Source: Duganella sp. Root336D2
Lineage (GTDB): Bacteria; Pseudomonadota; Gammaproteobacteria; Burkholderiales; Burkholderiaceae_D
DNA length: 64,000 nt
NCBI RefSeq assembly: GCF_001425005.1
Contig: NZ_LMDB01000022.1
Location: 249,264 to 313,263 of the forward strand
Direction: 5' to 3'
Shown: piece by piece, positions 1 through 9,207 of the stretch
Numbering within the stretch: position 1 is the stretch's first letter
Layout of the letters: each line of letters begins with the position of its first letter
Position numbers and translations under genes: made by a program
The notes under the pieces: model-generated
The model's input: only the letters and a program-made list of their open reading frames with translations
The model's database searches: none
What the model was told of the DNA's origin: nothing

Positions 1-1488
1 AACGAAACCACCCAGTCGCCGGCTTACTACGGCCTGGGCATCAATCCGTTCAAGAACGTGATCGCTTCGGCAGTCAGCAAGATGCGCGTGACCGACAACC
101 TGGACCTGGCCTTCACCCCATACCTGTGGTACGGCTTCGGCAACGGCGGCGTGCAGCAGCGCGCCCAGTCGGAAAAGGGCTTCTACAACCCGACTACCGG
201 CAACCGTAACGGCACTGTGGACCTGAACGGCGACGGCGACACCCTGGATACCGTGCTGGTAGCTAACGCCAGCGTGACCAAGACCTTCCGTCCTGGCTTC
301 AACTTCGCAGCGATCTACAATATCGCCAACCACGAGATCAAGGCAGGTGTCTGGTATGAGCGTGCACGCCACGAGCAGACCGGCCCAATGCTGGCGCTGA
401 CCAATGCCGGCGAGCGTGCCGACGTCTGGCTGGAAGACGGCCAGATCCTGCGTCCTGATGGCCATCCGGCAAACAGCCGCGACTGGATCTCGATCTCGAC
501 CGCTTACCAGGCCTTCCTGCAAGACACCGTCAGCCTGGCTGACGACGCCGTGCAGATCAACGTTGGCGTTCGTGCGCCGCACGTCAAGCGCGAATTCAGC
601 AACTGGGGCGACGAGGGCAACAACGTCAAGCCATACAGCTACACCCGCAAGTACAGCGAAGTACTGCCGCAGTTCGGCGCGCGCTGGCGCTTCACTCCTG
701 ACGACCAGGTCTTCGCCTCGGCCGCCAAGAACATGAAGACCCCACCGAACTTCGTGTTCGGCAACATCGGCACCAGCGTGACTGTGGACGCGAACCTGGT
801 TGCTGCCATGTTCCGCAACGTTGAGCCGGAAACCTCGTGGAGCGGCGACATCGGCTACCGCCACCAGGACAAGAAGTTCATCGCGACCGTGACTGCGTTC
901 TACACCGACTTCAAGAACAAGCAGGCAACCAGCTTTGACCCTGATACCAAGAAGAACACCTACGTCAACGTCGGCGCCGAGAAGCACAGCGGTCTGGAAG
1001 TTGAAATTGGTAACACCCCGGTCAACGGCTGGTCGTTCTACGGTTCCCTGGGCCTGCTGAAGACCGAACTGAAGGACAACATCCCTGGCAGCGCCGCCAT
1101 CACCCTGCCAACCGCAGGCAAGGAAGCGCCTAACTCGCCACGCCGCAAGGCAGGCGTGTCGGTGGAATACCAGGTTGGTTCGTTCTACGTTCGTGCCAAG
1201 GCGCGTGCAACCAGCCGCCAGTACGCTTCCTTCATGAACGATGAAGTGGCTCCTGGCTACACCACCTTCAGCCTGGACGGTGGCTACACCTTCGCCAACA
1301 TTGGTTACCTGAAGCGTCCTAAGTTCACCTGGAACGTCAGCAACCTGAACAACAAGCAGTATCGCAACCCGTCGTCCACCACCGTGGTCAACTCGCTGCC
1401 ATACCAGGGCCTGGCCGCTTCCGGCGCCACCCGCTACTACCTGGGCGCTCCGCGTATGATTTCGGGCACCCTGTCGGTCGACTTCTAA
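1..1488 (+). CDS. TonB-dependent receptor, C-terminal part (5' end outside window)
   Basis: The reading frame is open from base 1, so the start lies upstream. About 495 residues remain. They show alternating aromatic/polar beta-strand character with acidic loops, conserved TonB-receptor C-terminal blocks (a PETSWSGDIGYRH-like strand, NVSNLNNKQYRNPS near the end) and a terminal phenylalanine (LSVDF), as expected for a 22-strand outer-membrane barrel. Receptors of this kind import bulky substrates using TonB energy. The plug domain and TonB box are not in the window, so the substrate cannot be read. Its position just before exported nucleotide- and nucleic-acid-degrading enzymes suggests a nucleic-acid-derived ligand, which is inference. 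A strong terminator follows, so it is probably transcribed separately from the next gene. Confidence 0.9.
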   Translation, partial: NETTQSPAYYGLGINPFKNVIASAVSKMRVTDNLDLAFTPYLWYGFGNGGVQQRAQSEKGFYNPTTGNRNGTVDLNGDGDTLDTVLVANASVTKTFRPGFNFAAIYNIANHEIKAGVWYERARHEQTGPMLALTNAGERADVWLEDGQILRPDGHPANSRDWISISTAYQAFLQDTVSLADDAVQINVGVRAPHVKREFSNWGDEGNNVKPYSYTRKYSEVLPQFGARWRFTPDDQVFASAAKNMKTPPNFVFGNIGTSVTVDANLVAAMFRNVEPETSWSGDIGYRHQDKKFIATVTAFYTDFKNKQATSFDPDTKKNTYVNVGAEKHSGLEVEIGNTPVNGWSFYGSLGLLKTELKDNIPGSAAITLPTAGKEAPNSPRRKAGVSVEYQVGSFYVRAKARATSRQYASFMNDEVAPGYTTFSLDGGYTFANIGYLKRPKFTWNVSNLNNKQYRNPSSTTVVNSLPYQGLAASGATRYYLGAPRMISGTLSVDF

Positions 1489-1510
1489 ATGCTGTCGTGC
1501 TGAGATGAAG

Positions 1511-1536
1511 ACGGGCCTTCGGGCCCGTTTTTTTTT
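1511..1536 (+). terminator. Rho-independent terminator after TonB receptor
   Basis: A perfect 7-bp GC-rich stem (ACGGGCC/GGCCCGT with a TTCG tetraloop) is followed by nine T residues. It lies 22 bases after the receptor stop codon and before the 5'-nucleotidase start. Confidence 0.92.
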
Positions 1537-1612
1537 GAACGTAACATATCGTTTCCCGGCGCGCGCCGCGCCTTGCGCCGCCTGTACAATCTTCGTTTTA
1601 CCCTTTGAACAT

Positions 1613-3268
1613 ATGAAGCCATTCCTGCGCCCTATTGCATTAGCCGCCTTGCTGGCCGGCTGCGCCGCACAGCGTCCCGACAACCAGGTCGAGCTGACGC
1701 TGGTCGGGCTGAATGACCTGCACGGCCACCTGGAATCATCGCGCTTTGAAAACACCAAGGCAGGCGGCGTCGACGCGCTGGCAGCCACGCTGCAAGCCTG
1801 GCGCAAGGATGACCCGGACCTGGTGGTGGTCGGCGCAGGCGACATGATCGGCGCCAGCCCGGCCATGTCGGCGATGTTCGCCGACGAGCCGACCATCCAG
1901 GCCCTGAACCTGCTCGGCATGCGCGCCACGTCGGTCGGCAACCATGAATTCGACGCCGGACGCGTAGAGCTGTTGCGCCAGGCCAAGGGCGGCTGCACCA
2001 ATTCGCCGCGCCCGGAGAAAGCCTGTAAATACAATCCTTCCTGGGATGGCGCCAAGTTCAGCTACCTGGCCGCAAACGTGATCGACACGCGCACCAACCA
2101 GACCTTGCTGCCGGCCTACCGCATCGACGAAGTCAAGGGCGTGAAGATCGCCTTCATCGGCACGGTGCTGAAAGACACGCCGGAACTGGTGGCGGCGGGC
2201 GGCATCAGCGGCCTGGAGTTCATCGACGAAGCGCAAGCGGTCAACCGGCTGCTGCCGGAACTGCGCGCGCAAGGCGCGACCGTATTCGTGGTGCTGATCC
2301 ACCAGGGCGGCCATACCAAGGCGCGCTACGACCAGCAGTACTGCAGCGACCTCGATGGCGACATCGCCGATGTGGTCAAGCGCCTCGATCCCGCCGTGCG
2401 CCTGGTGGTCAGCGGCCATTCGCACAACGGCTACCTGTGCCGCGTGGACGGCAAGCTGGTGACGCAGGCCGAAAAGTTCGGCCATATGCTGTCGCGCATT
2501 TCGCTGGTGGTGGACCGCCAGACCGGCGCCGTGGTTGACGCCAGCGCGCGCAATATCGTGGTGGAGCCGGGCAAATACGCCGGCATGCCTGAAGTCGATG
2601 CGCTGGTGGCTTCGGTGCGCGCGCGCAGCAGCGCAGAGCTGGACAAGCCGGTGGCGAAGATTGCCGCGCCTTCGATCAGCAAGCACATCATGCCGAACGC
2701 CGATGAATCGCCGCTGGGCCAGGTGGTCGCGGATGCGATCCTTGCTTCCGCCCGTAAATGGGGCGCGCAGATCGCGTTCACCAATACCGGCGGCATCCGC
2801 ACCGCGCTGGACGCCGGCGCGAACAATGTGGTGAGTGTCGCGCAAACCCAGGTCGTGCTGCCATTCGGCAACGAGATCGTGGTGATGAACCTGACCGGCG
2901 CGCAGATCTTCGCGCTGCTGGAAGGGCAGTGGAGCGGCAGTGAAGCCGACAAGCGCGGCCTGCTGCAAGTGTCGGAAGGCTTCAGCTATTCCTGGGACGC
3001 GCGCAAGCCGAAGGGCCAGCGCATCGTGCGCGACAGCGTCAAGTTGAATGGCGTGATGATCGACGAAGGCGCCAGCTATCGCGTGGCCGTGTATAACTTC
3101 CTGGCCGAAGGCAATGACGGCTTTGTGACTTTCCGCCAGGGCAGCAACCAGGCGGCGACCGGCGTGCGCGATGTCGATTCGCTGCGCAGCTACCTGGTGC
3201 GCCAGGAGCAGGACAATAAGCCGGCCGGCACCAACGCCGCCGTTCCGCGCATTATCCGTATCAAATAA
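1613..3268 (+). CDS. Bifunctional metallophosphatase/5'-nucleotidase lipoprotein
   Basis: It dephosphorylates nucleotides (UshA/5'-nucleotidase family) so that the nucleosides can be taken up. The start at 1613 gives a lipoprotein signal ending LAGC with Cys17; the in-frame start at 1505 would place the lipobox internally and run through the preceding terminator. The N-terminal calcineurin-like domain has NDLHGHLE (about 34-41), GNHEFDAG (about 109) and GHSHNG (about 268), all dinuclear-metal ligand motifs. The C-terminal nucleotide-binding domain has NTGGIRTALD and LPFGNEIV. Length, 551 aa, is normal. A TACAAT at 1585-1590 could be a -10 element, but no clear -35 was seen. It is the first gene of a tight set with the PLD-like and S1/P1 genes. 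Envelope location is inferred from the lipobox. Confidence 0.9.
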   Translation: MKPFLRPIALAALLAGCAAQRPDNQVELTLVGLNDLHGHLESSRFENTKAGGVDALAATLQAWRKDDPDLVVVGAGDMIGASPAMSAMFADEPTIQALNLLGMRATSVGNHEFDAGRVELLRQAKGGCTNSPRPEKACKYNPSWDGAKFSYLAANVIDTRTNQTLLPAYRIDEVKGVKIAFIGTVLKDTPELVAAGGISGLEFIDEAQAVNRLLPELRAQGATVFVVLIHQGGHTKARYDQQYCSDLDGDIADVVKRLDPAVRLVVSGHSHNGYLCRVDGKLVTQAEKFGHMLSRISLVVDRQTGAVVDASARNIVVEPGKYAGMPEVDALVASVRARSSAELDKPVAKIAAPSISKHIMPNADESPLGQVVADAILASARKWGAQIAFTNTGGIRTALDAGANNVVSVAQTQVVLPFGNEIVVMNLTGAQIFALLEGQWSGSEADKRGLLQVSEGFSYSWDARKPKGQRIVRDSVKLNGVMIDEGASYRVAVYNFLAEGNDGFVTFRQGSNQAATGVRDVDSLRSYLVRQEQDNKPAGTNAAVPRIIRIK

Positions 3269-3281
3269 AGAAAGGGAGCCC

Positions 3282-4523
3282 ATGCGCCGCTATCTTCTCG
3301 CAGCTGCACTGGCAGCAAGCTTCTCCAGCGCCCACGCGGCTTTCCAGATTCCGGGTTTTGAACTGGTGCAGACTGCGCCGGTTGAAACCACGCTGAAAAG
3401 CGACGACCTGCGCGGCCCGCTTGAAGTCTGGACCGAGTTGTTCGACAACGCCAAGTCCGAAATCTGCATCGGCCAGTTCTACATCGCCAGCGTGCCCGGC
3501 GCGCCGTTCGAGAAAGTGATCGAACGCCTGGAAGCGGCCGGCAAGCGCGGCGTGAAGATCCGCTTCCTGGTAGACAAGAAGGGTGTATCGGGATTGTCCG
3601 ACAAGGCCACCGTGGATCGCCTGCGCGCCATTCCAAATCTCGACATGCGTGTGCTGGATGTGGGCCAGCTCACCGGCAACGGCATCATTCACGCCAAATA
3701 CCTGACGGTCGATCATAAGGTTGCCTTCATCGGCAGCCAGAATTTCGACTGGCGCGCATTCACGCACATCCATGAAACAGGCCTGCGCATCAGCGACGCC
3801 AAGATCGCCGGCCAAGTGCAAGCCATCTTTGAACAGGATTGGGCTGCGCAAGCGGCGCTGGCCGCAGGCAAGACTGTCGCGCCGTTACAAGGCAAGGCCG
3901 CTGTCCTTGCCAACTCCGCGCCGGTGGCCTTGCCCACAGAGGCCAATTTCCTGATCGCCAGCCCGGGTGGATTTAACCCGGCTGGCGTGCCCGATTCCGA
4001 AATCGTGCTGCCAACTTTGCTGGCCGATGCAAAACAGGAGATCCGCGTCTCGATGCTGGACTACGCGCCCCTGAGTTATGGCCCGAACGGCACCCGTCCG
4101 TTCTATGCCGTGGTCGACAACGCGCTGCGTGCCGCAGCCACGCGTGGGGTCAAGGTCAAGCTGCTGGTGTCGAACTGGAACCTCGAAAAGCCGGCCATCC
4201 AGCACCTGAAATCGCTGGCCATCCTGCCGAACGTGGAAGTACGCATTGTGACAATTCCAAAGGCGTCCACAGGCTTCATCCCGTTTGCACGGGTGTGGCA
4301 TAGCAAGACCCTGGTCATCGACGGCAAGCTGGCATGGGTTGGCACCAGCAACTGGGCCGGCGGCTACTTTGACTTGTCGCGCAATATGGAAGTAGTGATG
4401 CGCAACGAAGCCATGGCCAGGCGGGTGTATGCCTTGCAGGAGCAAGCCTGGAGTTCGCAATATGCGGAGCCGCTGGAGATCAACAAGGACTACCCGAAAC
4501 CGAACAAAGGTAAAGACGAATGA
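3282..4523 (+). CDS. Exported phospholipase D-family protein with two HKD motifs
   Basis: A 413-aa protein with a cleavable signal peptide (MRRYLLAAALAASFSSAHA). It has two complete HxK(x)4D motifs: His137/Lys139/Asp144 in HAKYLTVD and His340/Lys342/Asp347 in HSKTLVID, each followed by the GSQN/GTSNW block of the PLD superfamily. Two intact motifs imply one catalytic site per chain. The family includes phospholipases, cardiolipin synthases and nucleases; the neighbours (5'-nucleotidase and S1/P1 nuclease) favour a periplasmic or secreted phosphodiesterase acting on nucleic acid, but lipid substrates are not excluded. The start was chosen at 3282 because of the AAAGGGAG ribosome-binding site and signal peptide; the upstream in-frame start overlaps the nucleotidase gene. 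Its stop overlaps the next start (ATGA). Confidence 0.85.
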   Translation: MRRYLLAAALAASFSSAHAAFQIPGFELVQTAPVETTLKSDDLRGPLEVWTELFDNAKSEICIGQFYIASVPGAPFEKVIERLEAAGKRGVKIRFLVDKKGVSGLSDKATVDRLRAIPNLDMRVLDVGQLTGNGIIHAKYLTVDHKVAFIGSQNFDWRAFTHIHETGLRISDAKIAGQVQAIFEQDWAAQAALAAGKTVAPLQGKAAVLANSAPVALPTEANFLIASPGGFNPAGVPDSEIVLPTLLADAKQEIRVSMLDYAPLSYGPNGTRPFYAVVDNALRAAATRGVKVKLLVSNWNLEKPAIQHLKSLAILPNVEVRIVTIPKASTGFIPFARVWHSKTLVIDGKLAWVGTSNWAGGYFDLSRNMEVVMRNEAMARRVYALQEQAWSSQYAEPLEINKDYPKPNKGKDE

Positions 4524-5545
4524 AAAAACTAGCACTGATCGCCGCGCTGTCCGGCGCCTTCCTGTCCACCAACGCCATGGCCTGGGGTAATGCCGGCCAC
4601 CGCATCGTGGGTGCCATTGCCGATAACCTGATTAAAGGCTCCAACGCCGAGAAGCAGGTAAAGGCCTTGCTGCAGCCGGGCGAAGACCTGGAAAAGATCG
4701 CCAACTGGGCTGACTGCGTGAAAGGCACTTTCTGCGGCCCGCAGACGCAGGAAATGAACGACTATGTAGCGGCGCACCCGAAGCACAGCGAATACCATTA
4801 CACCGACGTGCCGTTTCAGCTCACCGAGTATCACCTGCACGGTGCCGGTACGTCCGAGCATGACGTGGTGCAGGTGCTGCAGCAATGCATCGCCACCTTG
4901 CAGGACAAGGGCGACGGCAAATTCACCAAGCGCCAGGCGCTGCTGATGCTGACCCACCTGGCAGGCGATATCCACCAGCCGCTGCACGTCGGCGCAGCCT
5001 TCGTCGACAAGGAAGGCAAGTTCGTGGTGCCGAAGTCCGACAAGGAAATCGACTCGCTGAATATCTTCGATTCGCGCGGCGGCAATAACCTGCAGATGGA
5101 TGAAGCGGCACTGGCCGCAGCCAGCGCCAAGAGCGGCATCCCCGCCGGCGACGAAGCGCCATCCAAGTATCCGACCAAGCCTTTCCACTCCTACTGGGAT
5201 ACCACGGTGGTCGATTACGCCATGCGCCGCAGCAGCATGCGCACGGTGGACAAGTTCAGCCAGTGGGCCATTGACGGCAAGCCGGCCGTGACGCTGCCGA
5301 AAGGCGACGCCATTACCTGGCCGGAGCAATGGGCGAATAATTCGCTGGTGGCGGCCAAGCAGGCTTACGCCGATGTCAAAGTGGGTGTGGCAAGCAAGCA
5401 GGCCAGCCGTAACGGTGATACCTACACCGTGTGGGCGATGACTGTGCCGGACAGCTACCCTGTGCCATCGTCCGCGCTGGCGCGCGAGCAGTTGATCAAG
5501 GGCGGCTACAACCTGGCCGGCCTGCTGCAGAAGATCTGGCCTTAA
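4520..5545 (+). CDS. S1/P1 family zinc nuclease
   Basis: A 341-aa exported single-strand nuclease and 3'-nucleotidase homologue. The signal peptide ends AMA, leaving mature Trp22 (WGNAGHRIVG), the N-terminal tryptophan that ligates zinc in S1/P1 enzymes. Further ligand motifs are visible: ANWAD, HYTDVPF, LTHLAGDIHQPLHVG (HxxxD) and DSRGGNNLQ, followed by FHSYWDT. It cleaves RNA and ssDNA to 5'-mononucleotides, which the lipoprotein nucleotidase two genes upstream could dephosphorylate. Its start shares an ATGA overlap with the PLD-like gene, indicating translational coupling. Confidence 0.93.
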   Translation: MKKLALIAALSGAFLSTNAMAWGNAGHRIVGAIADNLIKGSNAEKQVKALLQPGEDLEKIANWADCVKGTFCGPQTQEMNDYVAAHPKHSEYHYTDVPFQLTEYHLHGAGTSEHDVVQVLQQCIATLQDKGDGKFTKRQALLMLTHLAGDIHQPLHVGAAFVDKEGKFVVPKSDKEIDSLNIFDSRGGNNLQMDEAALAAASAKSGIPAGDEAPSKYPTKPFHSYWDTTVVDYAMRRSSMRTVDKFSQWAIDGKPAVTLPKGDAITWPEQWANNSLVAAKQAYADVKVGVASKQASRNGDTYTVWAMTVPDSYPVPSSALAREQLIKGGYNLAGLLQKIWP

Positions 5546-5556
5546 ATGCGCGGGAC

Positions 5557-6453
5557 TTAGGGCCGATACCACAATTCGCTGCGCTGGAGCGGAGTCTCCG
5601 GCGGCAGCATGGGATTACGCAGCTCGATGACGTGCCTTTTCCTGATCTCGGCCCGCTCGATCAGCGGGCCTTTGTGTTTGTGAAACAGTGCTGCGAGCGA
5701 GCCGTCTTTTATCATCATCTCCATGCCTGCCTTGATGCGTTCGGCAAGCCTGTCGCCTTCTGCATTACGGCGTACGAAGAAGTAGCGCGGCAGGGGATAG
5801 CGCAGCATCAACGTAGGCTCGATCACGATGTCCGTGTGCGATTTGCGGATCACGTCGTACTCGCGCGGTGCTTCATCCAGCGCGCGCGGGAAAAAGTCGA
5901 AGCGGCCCGCCTCCAGCATGCCAAACAGGCTGCCGGGCCGTGGCGATTCCACCACGCTGATGCCTGCGGCCGACAACACAGATGTATCCACCCAGCCCTT
6001 GCCCTGGCCTGCACTCATATGCCGCAGGTCATCCAGCGTGCGTACGCTGGCGAAGCGCGGCAGGTCGGCTTTGCGCACCAGCAGCAAACGCATGCCCATC
6101 AGGCCGCGGTCGATCGGGATGCGTATCGGTTGGAACTGGTGTTCCAGGTCGCGCTGGGTGGCACGGGCAATGATGTTGATGACGCCATCGGAGCGGTCCA
6201 GCTCTTGCAGCATGCGCGGAATCGATACCGGCTCCGGCGATGCCGACAGCGTGAACGGGCCAAACTTGGCGGACGTTCTTTCCATGACGGCCTGCAGCAC
6301 GATCCAGTCGAAACCTTTGCTGGTGTCGAGGATCGAGAAATAGCGCGGGAAGACCAGGTGGGTGACTGGGCCGTCGTGCGCGTGCGCAGTCAAGCCCAGG
6401 CAGCAAATTGCTGACGGCAATAATCTCTGCAAAATCCAGGCGCGCCGGTTCAT
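5557..6453 (-). CDS. Periplasmic substrate-binding-domain protein (SBP family 3-like), orphan
   Basis: A 298-aa protein with a signal peptide (MNRRAWILQRLLPSAICCLGLTAHAHD). The body resembles small solute-binding proteins: residues around IPRMLQELDRSDGVINIIARAT, a TLDDLRHMSAGQGKGW lobe and a C-terminal MEMMIKDGSLAALFHKHKG helix. The start at 6453 has an AAGGAG site seven bases upstream; the longer frame up to 6528 lacks one. No permease or ATPase lies alongside, so it may feed a distant transporter or act as a sensor. The substrate is unknown. It is convergent with the nuclease gene, eleven bases apart, and no terminator hairpin is obvious between them. Confidence 0.7.
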   Translation of the reverse strand: MNRRAWILQRLLPSAICCLGLTAHAHDGPVTHLVFPRYFSILDTSKGFDWIVLQAVMERTSAKFGPFTLSASPEPVSIPRMLQELDRSDGVINIIARATQRDLEHQFQPIRIPIDRGLMGMRLLLVRKADLPRFASVRTLDDLRHMSAGQGKGWVDTSVLSAAGISVVESPRPGSLFGMLEAGRFDFFPRALDEAPREYDVIRKSHTDIVIEPTLMLRYPLPRYFFVRRNAEGDRLAERIKAGMEMMIKDGSLAALFHKHKGPLIERAEIRKRHVIELRNPMLPPETPLQRSELWYRP

Positions 6454-6597
6454 GGAGGACTCCTTGCTCCTTGCAATATAAACCGGACACCCTCCGGGCA
6501 CAACAGTGGCACGTGTTGCGCACGGCATACCGGCTGGGTTCGATCTTCAGCGCCTTGCTGCTAGCATCAAAAACCGGTTCTCACGAGGGAGGGCATC

Positions 6598-7161
6598 ATG
6601 GCTTGCAAACATGTTTTGGCGCTGGCACTCGCTTGCACTGCGGTCAGCGCTTGTGCGGAAGATTGGCAATTCAGTTATACCGGCTTTAACGAGAATGGTG
6701 CCTTCGTTCACGACGCGCGCGTCGACGGCAGCTTCCGTGGCTCGGATCTTGATCTCGATGGCATTATTTCCCTGGCGGAGCTTAGCTCGCTGGTCATCGC
6801 CGGGCGCGAATACCTGGATGGTTGCCTGAGCTTGAGCGATCCCTATTTCCGATGCGAGATCGGAGCGTTCAGCTACAAGCTGACGGGGCAGTTGTCGGTT
6901 GACGCCAACTGGTGGGGGAATGACGAGGCGTTCTCAGGCTGGGGCGCGGGCTTTCGCACGGGAGACCAATACTCGCAGTGGAGCTACGGATGGGCGGACT
7001 GGAGCCGCACCTGGTACTGGACCAGCCAGACCAGCTTCGACATTACGCCAGCTCCGGCCGTGCCGGAACCGGCGACCGGGGTGATGCTGCTGGCGGGATT
7101 GGCGACCCTGGCCGGCGTGGGCCGGCGCAGGGCGAAGGAGGGTGCGCTTAACGCGACTTGA
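6598..7161 (+). CDS. PEP-CTERM sorted exported protein with an EF-hand-like loop
   Basis: A 187-aa secreted protein. It begins with a hydrophobic signal (MACKHVLALALACTAVSACA) and ends with a PEP-CTERM signal: VPEP at about 155, a hydrophobic segment (MLLAGLATLAGVG) and RRR. Such proteins are processed by exosortase in envelope or exopolysaccharide-producing bacteria. Residues 50-61, DLDLDGIISLAE, fit a canonical EF-hand calcium loop (D1, D3, D5, G6, I8, E12). The middle is rich in Trp, Tyr and Gly (SQWSYGWADWSRTWYW). No enzymatic domain is recognised. Its 3' end overlaps the convergent permease gene by 14 bases. No exosortase gene is in the window. Confidence 0.85.
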   Translation: MACKHVLALALACTAVSACAEDWQFSYTGFNENGAFVHDARVDGSFRGSDLDLDGIISLAELSSLVIAGREYLDGCLSLSDPYFRCEIGAFSYKLTGQLSVDANWWGNDEAFSGWGAGFRTGDQYSQWSYGWADWSRTWYWTSQTSFDITPAPAVPEPATGVMLLAGLATLAGVGRRRAKEGALNAT

Positions 7162-8119
7162 CGAACGGTACGCCGATGGCTTTCGGTGCCACCGACTTGG
7201 CCATCAGGCCGGCCAGCACGATCACGGTGACGACGTAAGGCACCATCTGGATCAGGGCGCCCGGAATGCGGCCGATCACCGGCAGGTCCACGCCTTCGAG
7301 CTGGATCTGCACGGCGCCGAAGAAGCCGAACATCAGGCAGCCGAGGAAGGTGTACAGCGGACGCCAGTTGCCGAACACCATGGCGGTCAGGGCCAGGTAG
7401 CCGGCACCGGCCGACATGTCGCGCAGGAAGAAGCCCGATTGCACGATGGCCAGGTAGGCGCCGGAGAAGGAGCACAGCACGCCGGCGATCAGCATGGCGC
7501 TGTAGCGGGTGCGTTCAACTGAGACGCCGGCGGCATCGGCTGCGTGCGGGTTCTCGCCGCAAGCGCGCAGGCGCAGGCCGAAGCGCGAGTGGTACAGGAA
7601 CCAGTGCACCAGCGGTACCAGCAGGAAGGCCAGGTAGACCAGCACGGAGTGGCCGCCAATGAGCTTGGTGTAGAACCAGCCGAGGAAAGGGACGTCGGCC
7701 ACGGCAGCGCTGCCCGGCAACACCACGTCGAACAGGCGTGCTTCGCCCAGGTCCGGGGTGCGGCCGCCTTGCTGGAAGAAGTACTGCGCGACCACGAAGG
7801 TCAGGCCGCTCATGGCGATATTGATCGCGATACCGCCTACCAGCTGGTTGCCTTTCTGGGTGATGGCGACGAAGCCTTGCAGCATCGCCAGTGCGACGGA
7901 GATGCCCATGCCGGCCAGGATGCCGAACCACGGGTTCCTGGTGGCGAAGGCCACGGCTGCCGAGACGAAGGCGGAAGCCAGGATCTTGCCTTCCAGGCCG
8001 ATGTCGATGACGCCGGAGCGTTCCGCGAACAGGCCGGCCATGGCGGCGAAAATCAGCACCGGCGCGTTGCGCACGGTGGAGACGAGGATGGAGCCCAGGT
8101 GGAGATCTTCGAATGTCAT
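7148..8119 (-). CDS. Nucleoside ABC transporter permease (second permease)
   Basis: A 323-aa integral membrane protein of the BPD_transp_2 family (RbsC/NupQ-like). Around eight or nine hydrophobic segments are visible, with family blocks ERSGVIDIGLEGKILASAF near the N-terminus and GENPHAADAAGVSVERTRY in the cytoplasmic coupling loop. It would form a heterodimer with the permease encoded immediately upstream (three bases between them) and be energised by the duplex ATPase. Together with the BMP-type binding protein the set matches bacterial nucleoside ABC importers (NupNOPQ-like). It is the last gene of the transporter operon. Confidence 0.9.
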   Translation of the reverse strand: MTFEDLHLGSILVSTVRNAPVLIFAAMAGLFAERSGVIDIGLEGKILASAFVSAAVAFATRNPWFGILAGMGISVALAMLQGFVAITQKGNQLVGGIAINIAMSGLTFVVAQYFFQQGGRTPDLGEARLFDVVLPGSAAVADVPFLGWFYTKLIGGHSVLVYLAFLLVPLVHWFLYHSRFGLRLRACGENPHAADAAGVSVERTRYSAMLIAGVLCSFSGAYLAIVQSGFFLRDMSAGAGYLALTAMVFGNWRPLYTFLGCLMFGFFGAVQIQLEGVDLPVIGRIPGALIQMVPYVVTVIVLAGLMAKSVAPKAIGVPFVKSR

Positions 8120-8122
8120 GGT

Positions 8123-9205
8123 CTAACCCTTGCGCGATTTGATCAGCTTGATAATTGCCGGGGCATACAGGTTTTCCATAGCGCCGCAGAACAGGATGAT
8201 CAAGCCCTGGATGAAGATGAAGGTTTCGGTTGGAATATTCGGTTTTTCCAGCGACAGGTCGAAGCCGCCCTGGATCAGCGCGCCGAACAGCACGGACGAC
8301 AGGAAGATGCCGACCGGATGCTGGCGGCCCATCAGCGCGATCGCGATGCCGACGAAGCCTGCGCCGCCAACAAAGTTCAGCGAAAGGTAGTGCGTCGAGC
8401 CCATGATGGAGTTGACCGCGCCGAGGCCGGCCAGCGCACCGGAAATCATCATGACGATGATGATCATGGCGCTGATTTTCACGCCGGCGTAATGGGCGGC
8501 GTGCTGGTTCAGGCCAAGCGCGCGTACCTTGTAGCCCCAGGCGGAGCGGTTCATGACGACGCCGTACACCACCAGCGCGGCAATGGCGAAGAAGAAGCCG
8601 ATATTCAGCGGGGTTTCGCCCAGGATCGGGAACAGGCTATTCAGGCGCGGCATTTCCGCAGCGGTCGAAAATACGCGCGAGGCGGTATTCTGTTCGCCGG
8701 CAGGAATCAGGTACTTCACGATCACGAAGTTCATCAGCGAGGCGCAGATGAAGTTGAACATGATGGTGGTCACCACGATGTGCGAGCCGCGCTTGGCTTG
8801 CAGGTAGCCGGGAACGAAGGCCCACAGGGCGCCGAACAGGGCGGCGCCGATGATGCCGGCCGGGATCAGCAGGTACCACGGCAGCGAGGCGTCGAAGGCC
8901 AGCATGGCAAGGGTCACGCCGAGGCCGCCGAAGTACATCTGGCCTTCGGCGCCGATGTTGAACAGGCCAGCCTGCATTGCGATCGACACGGCCAGGCCGG
9001 TGAACACGAAGGTCGAGGCGTAGAACAGCGTGTAGGACAAGCCTTCCGGATTGACGACGGCGCTGTTGATCAGGATCTGCATCGACTCCAGCGGGTCTTC
9101 GCCGAGCAGGTGTATCACCAGCGCGGCCACCAGCAGGGCGGACATCAGGTTCAGGATGGGCAGGACAAAGCCAGTCGCCCAACGTGGCATATCGTTCGTA
9201 GTCAT
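8123..9205 (-). CDS. Nucleoside ABC transporter permease (first permease)
   Basis: A 360-aa membrane protein of the same permease family, longer at the N-terminus as is usual for the first permease in nucleoside importers (NupP/YufP-like). Recognisable blocks are GLAVSIAMQAGLFNIGAEGQ and LGLNQHAAHYAGVKISAMI, the latter being the ATPase-contact loop. It lies two bases downstream of the ATPase gene and three bases upstream of the second permease gene, consistent with one transcript. Specificity for purine or pyrimidine nucleosides is inferred from family and neighbourhood. Confidence 0.9.
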   Translation of the reverse strand: MTTNDMPRWATGFVLPILNLMSALLVAALVIHLLGEDPLESMQILINSAVVNPEGLSYTLFYASTFVFTGLAVSIAMQAGLFNIGAEGQMYFGGLGVTLAMLAFDASLPWYLLIPAGIIGAALFGALWAFVPGYLQAKRGSHIVVTTIMFNFICASLMNFVIVKYLIPAGEQNTASRVFSTAAEMPRLNSLFPILGETPLNIGFFFAIAALVVYGVVMNRSAWGYKVRALGLNQHAAHYAGVKISAMIIIVMMISGALAGLGAVNSIMGSTHYLSLNFVGGAGFVGIAIALMGRQHPVGIFLSSVLFGALIQGGFDLSLEKPNIPTETFIFIQGLIILFCGAMENLYAPAIIKLIKSRKG

Positions 9206-9207
9206 GA

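Noticed and set aside
1505..1612. N-terminal extension of the 5'-nucleotidase
   Set aside because: It overlaps the upstream terminator and would hide the lipobox; the start at 1613 explains the signal peptide.
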